A stretch of DNA of 64,000 nucleotides from Bathynomus jamesi (taxonomy: Eukaryota; Arthropoda; Malacostraca; Isopoda; Cirolanidae). The translations under genes were made by a program, and so were the position numbers. The number at the start of each line of letters is the position of its first letter. The first letter of the stretch is position 1. The DNA lies in contig JAJOZX010005616.1 in assembly GCA_023014485.1 (NCBI GenBank), positions 263,624 through 327,623 of the forward strand. The letters are read 5' to 3'. The notes beneath the pieces are model-generated. The model was not told the origin of the DNA, made no database searches, and was given only the letters and a program-made list of their open reading frames with translations. This document shows positions 31,755 through 41,984 of the stretch, one piece after another.

Positions 31755-32325
31755 GGGTGTCCGAGAATTATCTGTACAATGTTTGGCTGTTATTAAAAGT
31801 CAACCATGAAGTGTAGAAATTCCAGTTTTGTCCCATTTTACAGAGAAACTCATTAAGTTTTTTCTGATAACAAGTTTTGACAAGTTTTTCTTTTTTGTAC
31901 GCGGGTGACAGACATTAATGATTTAAAAGCAAGAATCACAGCTGCTATTGAGCGAATTGATGTGGATATGCTGCAGCGTACATGGCAACATTTGGATTAT
32001 CGATTGGATGTTTTGCGAATCACTGATGGTGCACATGTCGAATATTTGTAACAACGTTACCTTAATAAAAGAAACTTTTGAAAATACAGATTCTAAATAA
32101 TCTTGTTTAAGAATTTTACGTGTGTTATCAAGAATTTTATTAAAAGATGAAATTGTACAGATAATTTTCGGACACACTGGAATTTCTAAAAAACTTGTCA
32201 AAACTTGGTATCCGAAAAAACTTAATGAGATTCTCTGTAAACTGGGACAACACTGGAATTTCTACACTTCATGGTTGACTTTTAATAACAGCCAAAACTT
32301 GTACAGATAATTCTCGGACACCCTG
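31753..32325 (+). mobile_element. mariner element with unusually long (~140 bp) TIRs
   Basis: The left end CCGGGTGTCCGAGAATTATC and right end complement CAGGGTGTCCGAGAATTATC start inverted repeats that remain alignable for about 140 bp on each side. TA tracts flank it. The 290-bp centre carries only the C-terminal tip of a transposase. Confidence 0.9.
31905..32051 (+). pseudogene. mariner transposase, C-terminal tip
   Basis: A 48-residue frame, VTDINDLKARITAAIERIDV then DMLQRTWQHLDYRLDVLR and DGAHVEYL with a stop at 32049-32051, matches the end of DUF4817-type mariner transposases. The rest of the gene is deleted. Confidence 0.8.
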
Positions 32326-32689
32326 TACATATATATATATATATATATGAGCAAGCTATTAATCAGTCCAATTTTATGTCTTCTAAACAATGGGCTTCAT
32401 AGTATGAAAGCGTTTAACCGTAGTTTCACTTAACATCGCCATTGGTATTTATCATAAATTATTTTTTTTTCTCAGTCCTTGTATGTCTTATTTATAGTCT
32501 GTTTCTCGTCTTTTTTTTAGTTTTATTATTATTATTTGTCATATTAACTATGAGTTGTCTGCCCATAAAGTTCTTGTTTTTAATATTAATTTGCATTCAT
32601 AATAAATCCTTTTGCCATACATTTCTTTTCTGGAACTATAATTAATGATTATAGTTGTTGCTGTTTGGTGTGTTTTGGGATATCCGTCA

Positions 32690-33720
32690 GCTTTCTTGTT
32701 TATTAATATGACTAAGAGAGAAAACTCAGCTACTAAATATGTGTCTAAAAGATTCTTGGAGGACCTTATTTGATAGTCATTGAGAATTTATAAACAGTAG
32801 CATTAATGTATTCGCTATATGAGTCAGAAGAAATCTTAATGAGGAAGGCACGGATTCATCTCGGTCATCCAAAAATGACTTTTCTAACTGCTCAGATGAG
32901 TACTAAACTCCTTTATATGGGAAAAAAACATCGAGGCTGTATAGTGCTATAAACATTGGAAAAAGTATGAACCAAATAGGAACATATTTAACGTGATGAG
33001 CTTGTTCAATGATCTGAAATGCTTCAAAATTCTCAGCAAATATTTTTCTCAAACTCGCAAGCAGTCATATTGAGTAATGAGTATAGGTTTCATTTCCATC
33101 AAATTTATACTAAAAATAAGATAGATAATATCCTTACTAATTTAATCTAAAAGCGATAGATAAATCGTGCTTTTGTTTGGAATTAAGGGCAATTTCATTC
33201 ATGTTTTTTCGACTCTCCCCTTTGCGTTCTCTTCATACAGTGCTTAATCCTTTGTTTTGGTTCGGTAATGAGTGCTATTTTGATGTTGTTGCCGTTCGTT
33301 CAGCTTATGCAACATGTGGAGCCTTCAAGAAGACAGCAGACCGTAAAGTGAGCACTAGAAAGCACCCATAAGAGATTATGGCGTAGTCTTGGCTTACATA
33401 CAATGGTTGCTTATGGAAGGCAAGATGAATAATGCAAAATTTCAATGCTGATGAAAATGTTTTCATACGCTCCTAAGTGATTTGAAAACGAGAAATAGAT
33501 TATCGAACGAGATTCGATCCTTGTCACACATCCAAAGTTATAAGAACTAACCATGAAATTCCTCTGATTTAAATCGTACAGAAAATCTGTATGGACTAAT
33601 TTGGACTATCCTCGAGAATCGATGTCAAAAGAAGACACTTCAACAAAAGATAATTACAAATGTCTGCAGGTCTTTCACTGAATCAATACTTTGACGTCTG
33701 TTTCAATTTTGAAAGAAAAT
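32690..33720 (+). pseudogene. decayed Tc1-like transposase
   Basis: Broken frames recall a Tc1 transposase: FWFGNECYFDVVAVRSAYA at about 33255 (first-Asp region, Asp replaced by Asn) and, at about 33565-33700, DLNRTENLYGLIWTILENRC then KTLQQKIITNVCRSF. The last resembles the SPDLNPIENLWG box around the final catalytic Glu of Tc1. No terminal repeats were recognised. There are many stops, so this is an ancient copy. Confidence 0.65.
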
Positions 33721-33867
33721 AAAAGTTATACAAAGTACTAAACTAAATTATCTCGCCATTTCTTTGTTTGTTTACTCCCTCTATAACTACTTTTCGGATT
33801 TTAAGGACACAATAAATAAGCACTGACAATTCCTTTTATCCATTAATTAATATATATATATATATAT

Positions 33868-34026
33868 TTTTTTTATTGGGGTTGTTTAGCCTCCTTCGCA
33901 ACATCTAAGGTCATATGACGGAGGGGACCTACAGCTTTATGTGGGATCCGAATCACGGGTCGTTACATAATCTGGGCGCGGAGGACGGTCTCCCATCCAA
34001 CTACTACCCAGACCCAATGTCGCTTA
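33868..34026 (-). mobile_element. 5S-rRNA-headed SINE, copy c (5' cut at (TA)n)
   Basis: On the minus strand it starts inside the 5S head at TAAGCGACATTGGGTCTGGG, keeps GTTGGATGGGAGACCG, then the B-box module GTGATTCGGATCCCAC and the tail CCCCTCCGTCATATGACC, ending GAAGGAGGCTAAACAACC and a T/A-rich end. The first third of the 5S head is missing, replaced by a TA tract. Confidence 0.87.
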
Positions 34027-34036
34027 TATATATATA

Positions 34037-34079
<43 letters not shown>
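34027..34079. repeat. (TA)n/(TG)n microsatellite
   Basis: Sits between the truncated 5S-headed SINE and the foldback hairpin. Confidence 0.92.
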
Positions 34080-34084
<5 letters not shown>

Positions 34085-34644
34085 ACACACAGACCGTGCA
34101 TGGAACAAGAAACTCTTCTAGGATAATTAAATCCACTATAGTCCGAATAAGTAATGATAAATGAAATACCATAGTTTTTCTTTTTCATGATGCTAGCCCG
34201 ACGCGGGCAACGGGTCACTCGCAAAGAGGTCCCAAAATATAGCTTCCCTCACCAGCTATCTGCAAAGCAGATAGGATCCAGCTTTGGGACAGGATCTAGG
34301 GTTTAAAGCAGCCTAGCCCAGCTACATTTAGAACCTCAATATAAGCAAACTGACGTGAAGGCAGCGAGTCTTTTGCTTATATTGAGGTTCTAAATGTAGC
34401 TGGGCTAGGCTGCTTTAAACCCTAGATCCTGTCCCAAAGCTGGATCCTATCTGCTTTGCAGATAGCTGGTGAGGGAAGCTATATTTTTGGGACCTCTTTG
34501 CGAGTGACACGTTGCCCGCATCGGGCTAGCATCATGAAAAAGAAAAACTATGGTATTTGTCATTTACCATTACTTATTCGGACTATAGTGGATTTAATTA
34601 TCCTAGAAGAGTTCCTTGTTCCATGCACGGTCTGTGTGTATCAT
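34080..34644. mobile_element. foldback hairpin element, family F1, long form
   Basis: A 565-bp near-perfect palindrome. The outer arms (ATGATACACACAGACCGTGC inward to about 34215) match the hairpin at 6841-7135. The centre holds an additional inverted segment (AGCTTCCCTCACCAGCTATC, CAGCCTAGCCCAGCTACATT) absent from the short form, with the turn near 34355. No ORF of its own. Confidence 0.9.
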
Positions 34645-34677
34645 AAAAAACCTCAGGGAACCATTCTGAGTTCATTC

Positions 34678-34678
<1 letters not shown>

Positions 34679-34711
<33 letters not shown>
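34679..34711. repeat. (TA)n microsatellite
   Basis: TA tract beyond the right flank of the foldback element. Confidence 0.9.
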
Positions 34712-34714
<3 letters not shown>

Positions 34715-34760
34715 AACTTTGTAACCTTGTGGGAGTTCTGCAGCCCGATCTCTCCTCTCG

Positions 34761-34808
34761 AGAAGGTTAGGCTCGTGGCCACACAAGAAGGTTAGGCTCG
34801 TGGCCACA
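34761..34808. repeat. two-copy 24-bp tandem repeat
   Basis: AAGGTTAGGCTCGTGGCCAC is present twice in direct tandem. Confidence 0.85.
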
Positions 34809-34851
34809 AATCTCACATAGTCTTGAGCCTAGTGTCTAGTCTTTTGGTAAA

Positions 34852-35171
34852 TCTTACTTTTAAGGCTGCACAGCAACCACGGCCCGGTTAGGTCAACTGT
34901 ACGTCCTTGGCTATTGATTAGGTTTAGTAGTGATATTTTTGTTAGTTTTAATGAAAATATCACGACTTAACCTAACCATTCGTCAAGGGCGTACAGTTGA
35001 CCTAACCGGGCATTCAATTAAACTAACCAGGCATTCAGTTGACCGAACTATTTTTTTATATTTTGAAAAGTTTACGTAGCTGTATATATAATTTTTTCAG
35101 CTCTATCGATTGATATACGTATGAGTTATTAATGTAGGATACGTGGTTGCTATGCGACCTTAAAAGTAAGA
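34852..35171. mobile_element. MITE with 30-bp TIRs containing a foldback segment (family F2)
   Basis: Ends TCTTACTTTTAAGG...AGCAACCACG are inverted at 35142-35171. Inside, 34882-35010 is a palindrome of the F2 unit: CCCGGTTAGGTCAACTGTAC on the outside, and the turn near 34955 in TTTGTTAGTTTTAATGAAAA. No coding sequence and no clear target duplication. Confidence 0.72.
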
Positions 35172-37201
35172 GTCACCAGTCTTTTTTCTAAATTTCGACA
35201 TCGACACCATTCGTGCCCCTAAATTCTTTGGGTAATTGATTAAATAGTCTTGGCTCTCTGATGATTAGTGATTAGTAAGAGACTCATTGCATTATAGTCT
35301 CTTCTTTTAAAGGTTCTCAGTATCTGTCCAATTATTCTTTGTTTATAGCTATCTTGTTTTGTGTGTCAGATTTCGCATTGTCGGTCATTTTAACTCCTAA
35401 TAACCTTTTCTTTTTGAATTTCTCTGAATTTTCTGCCCAGTTAGAGTACAGTCGTCTCTAGATTTTAGTGTCTCGTCGTTTTCGTATTTTAAGATCTGGA
35501 TATTTTCGTCGTTAAATTTCATATTGTTGTCTCCTGACAACGCTGTTTGTGTCGTTCGTAATGATTCACTATCAACCGAGTTTCTAATTTTTCTGCTAAT
35601 TTTTGTATTATCAACAAAGGATGTTGCTGCGTTATTATTGGTAATGTCTTTTTCTATACCAGTTAGCATGATTAAAAATAGCAATGGAGATAATACTGTT
35701 CCTTGCGGTACTGAGGTACGTACCTCCGATTCTGATGAAAATATTCTTTGGACTGTAACTTGGTGACGTTCACGGAGGAAGTTCTATGTCCCTTTTCGTA
35801 CTCTGCCTGCTATTTCCATGCATAGAGTTCATTTTATGCGCTATTATTGCATGATCCCACTTGTTGAATGCCTTGGCAAAGTCTGTGTATATTATTACAT
35901 TACAATTGTCATTGTTTTCGAGTACATCAGTAATGTTGGTATAATGTTCTATTACCTGTGATAGGCACGATTTTCCTTTTCGGAATCCATGTTGGTACTC
36001 ATTGAATCATTTTTGTGCCTCCAAGAAGTTATACTGCATATTCCTCCTGTACCTACTCTTTCAAATATTTTGGTGAGATGAGATGTCATTGACACTATTC
36101 TGCAGTTCTCTTCTTGAAATCTATCCCTTCCTTTATATATAGGAACAGTAGTCGTTTTGTTCAGGGTGTCTAGTATGTCTCCTATGTCAAGAGATCTTCT
36201 CCATATCACACGCAATACAGGTGCATAGCTATTTCATTCTTACAATGTTTAATCAATGTAGTGTTCCATTCTGTGCTGAATGTGACTCCATTTGTCCTAG
36301 AGCTGTTGCTATAATTATGGTCTGGTGTGAAATCAAAATCCGTTATATTCTCTCCTTGTAGTTCTTCAGTTATATTTCTACCATATATTATTTTGTCATT
36401 TGGGACAGAGGAGACGGGTATTGAAAACCAATTCATATATACTAAACTCTTATTATTTCAGATATGTCTCTTTCTCGTAGATCATTAATTAGTGCATAAC
36501 TTTCTCTTTTTAAAGGTCCGATAGTCAAATGACTTTTTGTTTTCCTTTTCGCAAAGTTTTAGAGGTATTTTGGGTTTTCTTAAATTAATTCTAAAAAGTC
36601 TTCCCTCTCTCTGGGTGTTTCTCAGTTAGAACTTATATGTGCCGGTCAATACTCTTCAGGGTTTCATTGATTGCTTTACCAGTATTGTTGTCCTTACAAT
36701 TTTTTTAATTTGGCAGCCACTATTTTCCTCTTGCGGACGATAGTATGCTTTTCTTTCGAAATCGTTTCGCTTCCCTTTTGGTTGGTTTTCGGAGAATATT
36801 TTTCCAAAATTTTCAGTTTTTTTTCTCTTCTAAGGTTGGCTCTTACGTTGTTCTATCCTTAAAGACGGTTTTCAAGTTTATTGTTACTATGTTTGATTCG
36901 AAACCTTCCCAGTTTGTAGCTGTAGAGTTTAGATTAAAACCTTGATTTTTTTTATAGTATTTTTTCTTAGTGTTGTCATCATAATGGTTATTCCAATAAT
37001 GTTGTAGTTTGCTGTTATAGTTGGGGTTATTTTTGTCATTAATTAAGGTGTTCTTTGTGAATACAAGATCCAGGCAGTTATATTTTTTCTGGTGTTATTT
37101 GCTCTTTCTTGTGTTAACAAAAATTCAAATGTTAAAACTATTAGTATTTTTTGCCTGCTTCTGGGCTTTTATTGTGCTTTCCTTGTCTTAACTGAATAAC
37201 T

Positions 37202-37240
37202 AATATATATATATATATATATATACTGTATATATACACA
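37202..37240. repeat. (TA)n microsatellite
   Basis: TA tract inside the minus-strand LINE copy. Confidence 0.88.
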
Positions 37241-37504
37241 CTCACACTTTGTTATCCATTTGCATTTTATAAATGAGAAGTTAAAATATCTGTTAATTAT
37301 AATGTTGTTGGGGGTTTGGAGAACTTAAAGCTTACAACAAGTTTCTGAACTCGAAGAATCAGAGAATTTTGTAGCTGGAATGTTAGAAGGTCTATAAATG
37401 AATGCATTTTAAGTGCAATAACCGAACTAAAATAAGATATATATTTGCATAAAGACGAGGGAGTTTAATGGAGCATGGTCGAACAACGTAAATACTAATT
37501 TTGC

Positions 37505-37600
37505 TTGAACGGGTTCTGGGTGGCGTGGTCCGGTGCTCGTAACTCAGAAACCACGCGACGCGGATTTGAGTCCCATTAGCTTCAAGTTTCCTACTTTATT
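37505..37600 (+). mobile_element. possible tRNA-derived SINE
   Basis: TGGCGTGGTCCGG and GGATTTGAGTCCC are spaced like A and B boxes. The segment interrupts the LINE alignment on either side, supporting insertion. The body is short and unclear. Confidence 0.45.
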
Positions 37601-38241
37601 GCCATTTCTCTTTCCAGGTTTATAAATTACTATTAGTACCATGGTTAGTGTTTCAGGTTGTCGTTAAGGGCTCCGCGCACCTGTTTGATGTACTTACTGT
37701 CATTTCTTCTACGTGATTTTCATGTGTATCGTATAACGTCTTCGTCTTTCTGTTTTGCTGGCTCGTAGTACGTTCTAGCTCTTGATCTGTATTTCTTTTT
37801 TTTATCAATGCGATGCTCGCAGTTTTTACAGCTTTCTCGGCAGACTTTAAGATGTTTCAGTAAAGCATGTGAAGTTAGTCGTTATTTATTCCATAACTCA
37901 TTTCGGGCGTAATTATTTACTTAAAAAATAGTTTGGTTTTAAATAGGCATCGACCGGTGGTTGTATCGGTATCGGTACCGATACCGATGGTTAGTAGCTA
38001 CCGTTCTCCAAATAGAAACTTCCCGGCTGCTCGAGAAGTTACGTGTGTGTTCGCGTTTATCCCGACGTTTCTAGAAATTTCTGACTCATTACCGCTCTAT
38101 ATAAAGCGAACCCGTAACCATCGCGGCGTCATTTCCTCAGTTCGCAAGTTGTGAATCAGTTCAGCAGTGTGTAATAATTTTTTTGTAAATTTATTAACTA
38201 TTGGTATAAATTTATTCGCTTTTGCTTTAGTGAGAGTGACA

Positions 38242-38452
38242 ATGCCAAGCATTGTGTAGAAGTTCTTCACTGCTTCAAGCACTAATGTAAAACAGGCGAT
38301 CTGCAATTTGTGCGGTGTCTCTGTCTCTCGTGTAGGAACAAGCGCGAGTACCTTCTCTACATCGAACCTGAGGAGTCACCTTATCAACAAGCACAAGACT
38401 GAGTTTGATGAAGCCAATAAGAGTCAATGTACAACTTCTGCTACTAATTCTG
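38242..38452 (+). pseudogene. hAT transposase exon 1, BED zinc finger
   Basis: From ATG 38242 it reads MPSIV, a TAG where most relatives have Trp, then KFFTASSTNVKQAICNLCGV and STFSTSNLRSHLINKHK. The pattern C-x2-C, then H-x4-H, is a BED zinc finger that binds transposon ends. The exon ends at a donor TCTG|GTGAGT (38453). The acceptor of the next exon (TTTTCTCTCTAG, 39565) joins in phase to give a Glu codon followed by DMPGTS. Confidence 0.85.
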
Positions 38453-38906
38453 GTGAGTAGATTCATGAAAATCTGTAAAGTGATTCTTCAAACATTCTCA
38501 GAGAGAATTCGCAGTTGCTCAAAGCCCCCAACATCCTAGTGGCCCCAAAAATGATGAATTCAATAAAAATTTAGGAAGTCTAAATATTTGTTGTTTTTAA
38601 TGTATGTTTCGGGTCCCTAAATTTTAGCCTGCCCAGGGCCCCCAAAAGTTGCTAAGATGTTGCTATATATAAAAAGTTGCTCTATATAAAGTTTGATTTC
38701 AAGTTTCAACATGATTTACGATTTTATTGTAATATCAAAGTCTCCCTGAAATTGCCGTTTTCTATTTGTTTATAATTTCCCCCAATCAGAATTAAGATAC
38801 AACTAAAGGAAATTTAATTCTTTTTGTTAACTTACTTAGCTTCTATTTATTAAAAAATATTCAATATATAAAACTTTACATATAAATATTTCTGTATTAA
38901 AATTAT

Positions 38907-38910
<4 letters not shown>

Positions 38911-38957
<47 letters not shown>
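38911..38957. repeat. (TA)n microsatellite
   Basis: TA tract in the hAT intron directly before the mariner. Confidence 0.93.
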
Positions 38958-38960
<3 letters not shown>

Positions 38961-39540
38961 GCTATTTAAATTGATTCATCCGATTTCAACTGAGAATACT
39001 TCCGTACCTATCAACCATGCATCAACTGGGCATACACCACATGAAAGAGGAAATCTTCGAGTTTTACAAGATCACCTCGAGAGGGCTCCAAAGTCACGCC
39101 GTGGCCTAGCCTAGCAACAAACAGTCAGTGTGAAAATGGTGTCCGCACAGCAGAAGGCGTTTTGTGTGTTGCAGTTTTTGAGCTGTAAATCGGTAGTCAC
39201 AGTGCAGCGTGAGTTTCGTCGACGTTACAGAACAGGTCCACCGGGTGCTCAGAGCATCCGTCGGTGGTATCGGCAGTTCGAGGAAACAGGATGTTTGTGT
39301 AAAGGCTTGTTACTGCCGTAGAGTCAGTGACAACGGACATGCTGGAGCGAGTATGGGAGGCATTCGACTATCGTGTTGACGTTGCTCGTGTAACTAGGGG
39401 AAGTCACATAGAGCATTTATGAGGTGAGAGACAAAATTTAGACAGTTTTTCTTTTGGTTGATGTATCACAAATCACTCTGTATTTGTAACATTAAAAAAT
39501 ATTCTCATTTGAAATCAGGTGAATCATTTTAAATAGCCCT
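38958..39540 (+). mobile_element. mariner element in the hAT intron, catalytic core deleted
   Basis: The left end CAGGCTATTTAAATTGATTC and right end complement AGGGCTATTTAAAATGATTC form inverted repeats of about 40 bp in TA-rich flanks. The end lies 25 bp before the hAT splice acceptor. The interior encodes the first HTH (39130-39321) joined to the C-terminal tip. Confidence 0.87.
39130..39422 (+). pseudogene. mariner transposase, HTH plus C-terminal tip
   Basis: MVSAQQKAFCVLQFLSCKSV (from 39136) and PPGAQSIRRWYRQFEETGCL form a DUF4817-type HTH. After the deletion junction near 39318 a new frame reads VTTDMLERVWEAFDYRVDVA and GSHIEHL with a stop at 39420-39422. The second HTH and the whole DDE domain are gone. 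Confidence 0.85.
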
Positions 39541-39565
39541 ATATATATTTATTTTTTCTCTCTAG

Positions 39566-39720
39566 AAGACATGCCTGGAACTTCTTCCACCACGGCTACT
39601 TAATCCATTAAGGTCACTTTTTCCAAATCCATTCCATACGCTCATAATGACAGAAAGAAGATTGATCTTGACCGGAAGGTAGCAGAGATGATCTGCATCG
39701 ACCGTCAGCCCTTCGCAATT
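39566..39720 (+). pseudogene. hAT transposase exon 2, first part
   Basis: In phase with exon 1: DMPGTSSTTAT, an in-frame TAA (39601-39603), then DRKKIDLDRKVAEMICIDRQ and PFAI, the segment preceding the RNase-H-like domain of hAT transposases. It is cut at 39720 by the long-TIR element; the protein resumes at about 41985 with FACVERVGFRRLLQAADPKY. Confidence 0.85.
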
Positions 39721-41978
39721 TAGGGTGGATCGATTTTACATTTTTTTCGATTTCCATATTCTAATAGAGACAAAAACTTGCGCATGCATGAGAAAATAGC
39801 CTCTGCAAAATCTTAGCTTAATAGGTAATCATCTTCTGCCCCCGGGAGAGCGATGAAAATCATATTTTAGTAGTCAAAAACGTATTTTTCTTATAATTTT
39901 TAAAATATTTCAATATGCATCAAAATTATTCCTAATAACTATAAAGTCGATGAAAAAGACCTCATATGATCGTTTTTCCAAGCGCGTTGTCCTACGTTAA
40001 TATCTTTTGCCCCCGGCAACAACGTCAAATGTTGAAAAAATAGGTAATTTATATACATATTTTCAGATCGGCTCTTTGTCTTAAATAATGCATTTATATA
40101 TTTCCCATAGCATTTATATCGTTGCTTAGGCATGAAATAACACACACGCAAAATTTTATGACTCTAGAGTAATATCTTCTGTCCCCGAGAAAAGTCTAAA
40201 TGTGGATTATAATTACGTTAATGCGATGTTATAAATAGATAAGTACTAAGTACAGCTCCTCGCTTGCTAATTTTATAAAATTAGCAACCCAGAACTCACC
40301 ACGAGGAGGTGGCTGTACGTCGAGTTCCACCCTATCCAGCCCCAACCACCCTTCCTTTGGCTGCATGTCGATTTACATACGGTAATCTTTCTTAGAATCA
40401 AATCGTGGAATTTTTGTTCGGGAGTGAAGACGGGAGCGGATGAATCCGTCCCTCTCTTCTATTCCACTTACACTGGCAGAGGCTTCGGTTACTAATTTGA
40501 TGAGTCTCTCGACCGCTTGAGTATAACAAGGGAATAGTGGGATCAGTCCATCAGGCTGGTCTCCCGTCTCAACAAACTCTTTTATTCGGGTATCAGGTAT
40601 TGTTTTTGTAACGGGGGGTTCGGTCACCTCAGCCGTTTGCCAGTTGATCATTTCGTAATAGTTTTGACTATCGTAGAGCAGCTCAGGCATGGCGAAGGCT
40701 CGAATTTCCCCCGCTGGTGATTGTTTTGATCGTGCTTTTAATATTCTTCTCCATCCTAATTCTCTTATGTGTTGCTCATCGGCATGTAGCATGGAGATCA
40801 AAATATTTTCTGGGTGAGCAAAGAAAGAATTTCTACGGAGGACTTTGTTGGCGATTGTCTTAGATCTTTGAGGCATGGTCTGAGAGAGACGCATCATTTC
40901 GAAAAAATGTTTTGCGCCCTCAGTGAAACTGGAGTTTTTCTTTATCTTAAACCAAATTGGTGCGTAAACTGTCATAATGAATCGCACAATTTCGTTGAAG
41001 GTGCTGGAGGGTTCACTGGTTGAAACATAGAGGTGCAGAAATCTATTTGCTGTTGTCAGCCACCTGGAATGCGCCATCTTACCTGGATTTCGAGCCGCGA
41101 GAGCTGAAGAGCAGCTACCGCTCGACACTGCTCTGTAGATGCCTAACAAATATTTTTGGTCAGTGCTCAACTCGGCATCATCTATGTCAATGTCGGGAGA
41201 TGGAATGGCATCGAATTCTGTAATTGGAAGTTTTTCGCAGTTGTTCAGTTGTTTTCCAACTGGTCCAGTAAAGCCCATTGGCCCAGTTGTTTTGCCGTCC
41301 AAGTCTTGAATGAGGTGTCGCAGTGATAATTCATTACCGTGTAATAGGCATATGATCCACTGAACTGGCCTTTGTAGTTTCATTTCAATCATACGAATGG
41401 CTCCACCCTTTCGACTCGTGTTCACTGCGGTACCATCACAGCCGATAGCCACAATCTCGTCCGTGCTAATATTGTTAGTCTGCTGCTGCTGCTGCTGGCA
41501 GCACTCACCAGAGATGACCTTTAAACCCTAGCCTAGAGTCATAAAATTTTGTGTGTGTTATTTCATGCCTAAGCAACGATATAAATGCTATGGGAAATAT
41601 ATAAATGCATTATTTAAGACAAAGAGCCGATCTGAAAATATGTATATAAATTACCTATTTTTTCAACATTTGACGTTGTTGCCGGGGGCAAAAGATATTA
41701 ACGTAGGACAACGCGCTTGGAAAAACGATTATATGAGGTCTTTTTCATCGACTTTATAGTTATTAGGAATAATTTTGATGCATATTGAAATATTTTAAAA
41801 ATTATAAGAAAAATACGTTTTTGACTACTAAAATATGATTTTCATCGCTCTGCCGGGGGCAGAAGATGATTACCTATTAAGCTAAGATTTTGCAGAGGCT
41901 ATTTTCTCATACATGCGCACGTTTTTGTCTCTATTAGAATATGGAAATCGAAAAAAATGTAAAATCGATCCACCCTAC
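39721..41978. mobile_element. 2.26-kb DNA element with ~445-bp TIRs, unclassified
   Basis: Ends TAGGGTGGATCGATTTTAC (39721) and its complement (41978) begin inverted repeats that stay nearly identical to about 40166 and 41534. The direct repeat TTCGCA lies within 5 bp outside each end (39712-39717; 41982-41987), so a target duplication of about 6 bp is possible. It sits in the hAT coding sequence. The centre has one long ORF on the minus strand. High identity of the arms suggests a recent insertion or arm conversion. Confidence 0.88.
40373..41452 (-). CDS. transposase-like protein of the long-TIR element (family unassigned)
   Basis: An open frame of about 359 residues without stops. It also reads on upstream through a poly-Ser (CTG repeat) stretch to about 41525, so the N terminus is not defined and probably lost. 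Visible motifs are AIGCDGTAVNTSRKGGAIR (an Asp in a beta-strand-like context), ICLLHGNELSLRHLI, HSRWLTTANRFLHLYVS, FFAHPENILISMLHAD, FPCYTQAVERLIKLVTEASA and a C-terminal SRTKIPRF. The TQAVER and HSRW pattern is one I associate with uncharacterised, multi-copy proteins of invertebrate genomes, and the D/H/W context recalls RNase-H-like transposases. I cannot name the superfamily. The bounding TIRs make a transposase the best guess; a cargo gene is possible. Confidence 0.7.
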   Translation of the reverse strand: MAIGCDGTAVNTSRKGGAIRMIEMKLQRPVQWIICLLHGNELSLRHLIQDLDGKTTGPMGFTGPVGKQLNNCEKLPITEFDAIPSPDIDIDDAELSTDQKYLLGIYRAVSSGSCSSALAARNPGKMAHSRWLTTANRFLHLYVSTSEPSSTFNEIVRFIMTVYAPIWFKIKKNSSFTEGAKHFFEMMRLSQTMPQRSKTIANKVLRRNSFFAHPENILISMLHADEQHIRELGWRRILKARSKQSPAGEIRAFAMPELLYDSQNYYEMINWQTAEVTEPPVTKTIPDTRIKEFVETGDQPDGLIPLFPCYTQAVERLIKLVTEASASVSGIEERDGFIRSRLHSRTKIPRFDSKKDYRM

Positions 41979-41984
41979 AAGTTC

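Larger units (their letters stand above)
35185..37943 (-). mobile_element. CCCH-finger LINE, minus-strand copy, 3' part
   Basis: A decayed copy of the element at 16940-20818. In minus sense: KTKISRKIRNS near 35615 (FADD became FVDN), MTSHLTKIFERVG near 36080, LDLVFTK near 37060, and nucleotide identity to the endonuclease region up to 37943. A tRNA-like SINE (37505-37600) interrupts it. At 37943 it is broken by the hAT 37944-43790, and its 5' part continues at 43799. Confidence 0.82.
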
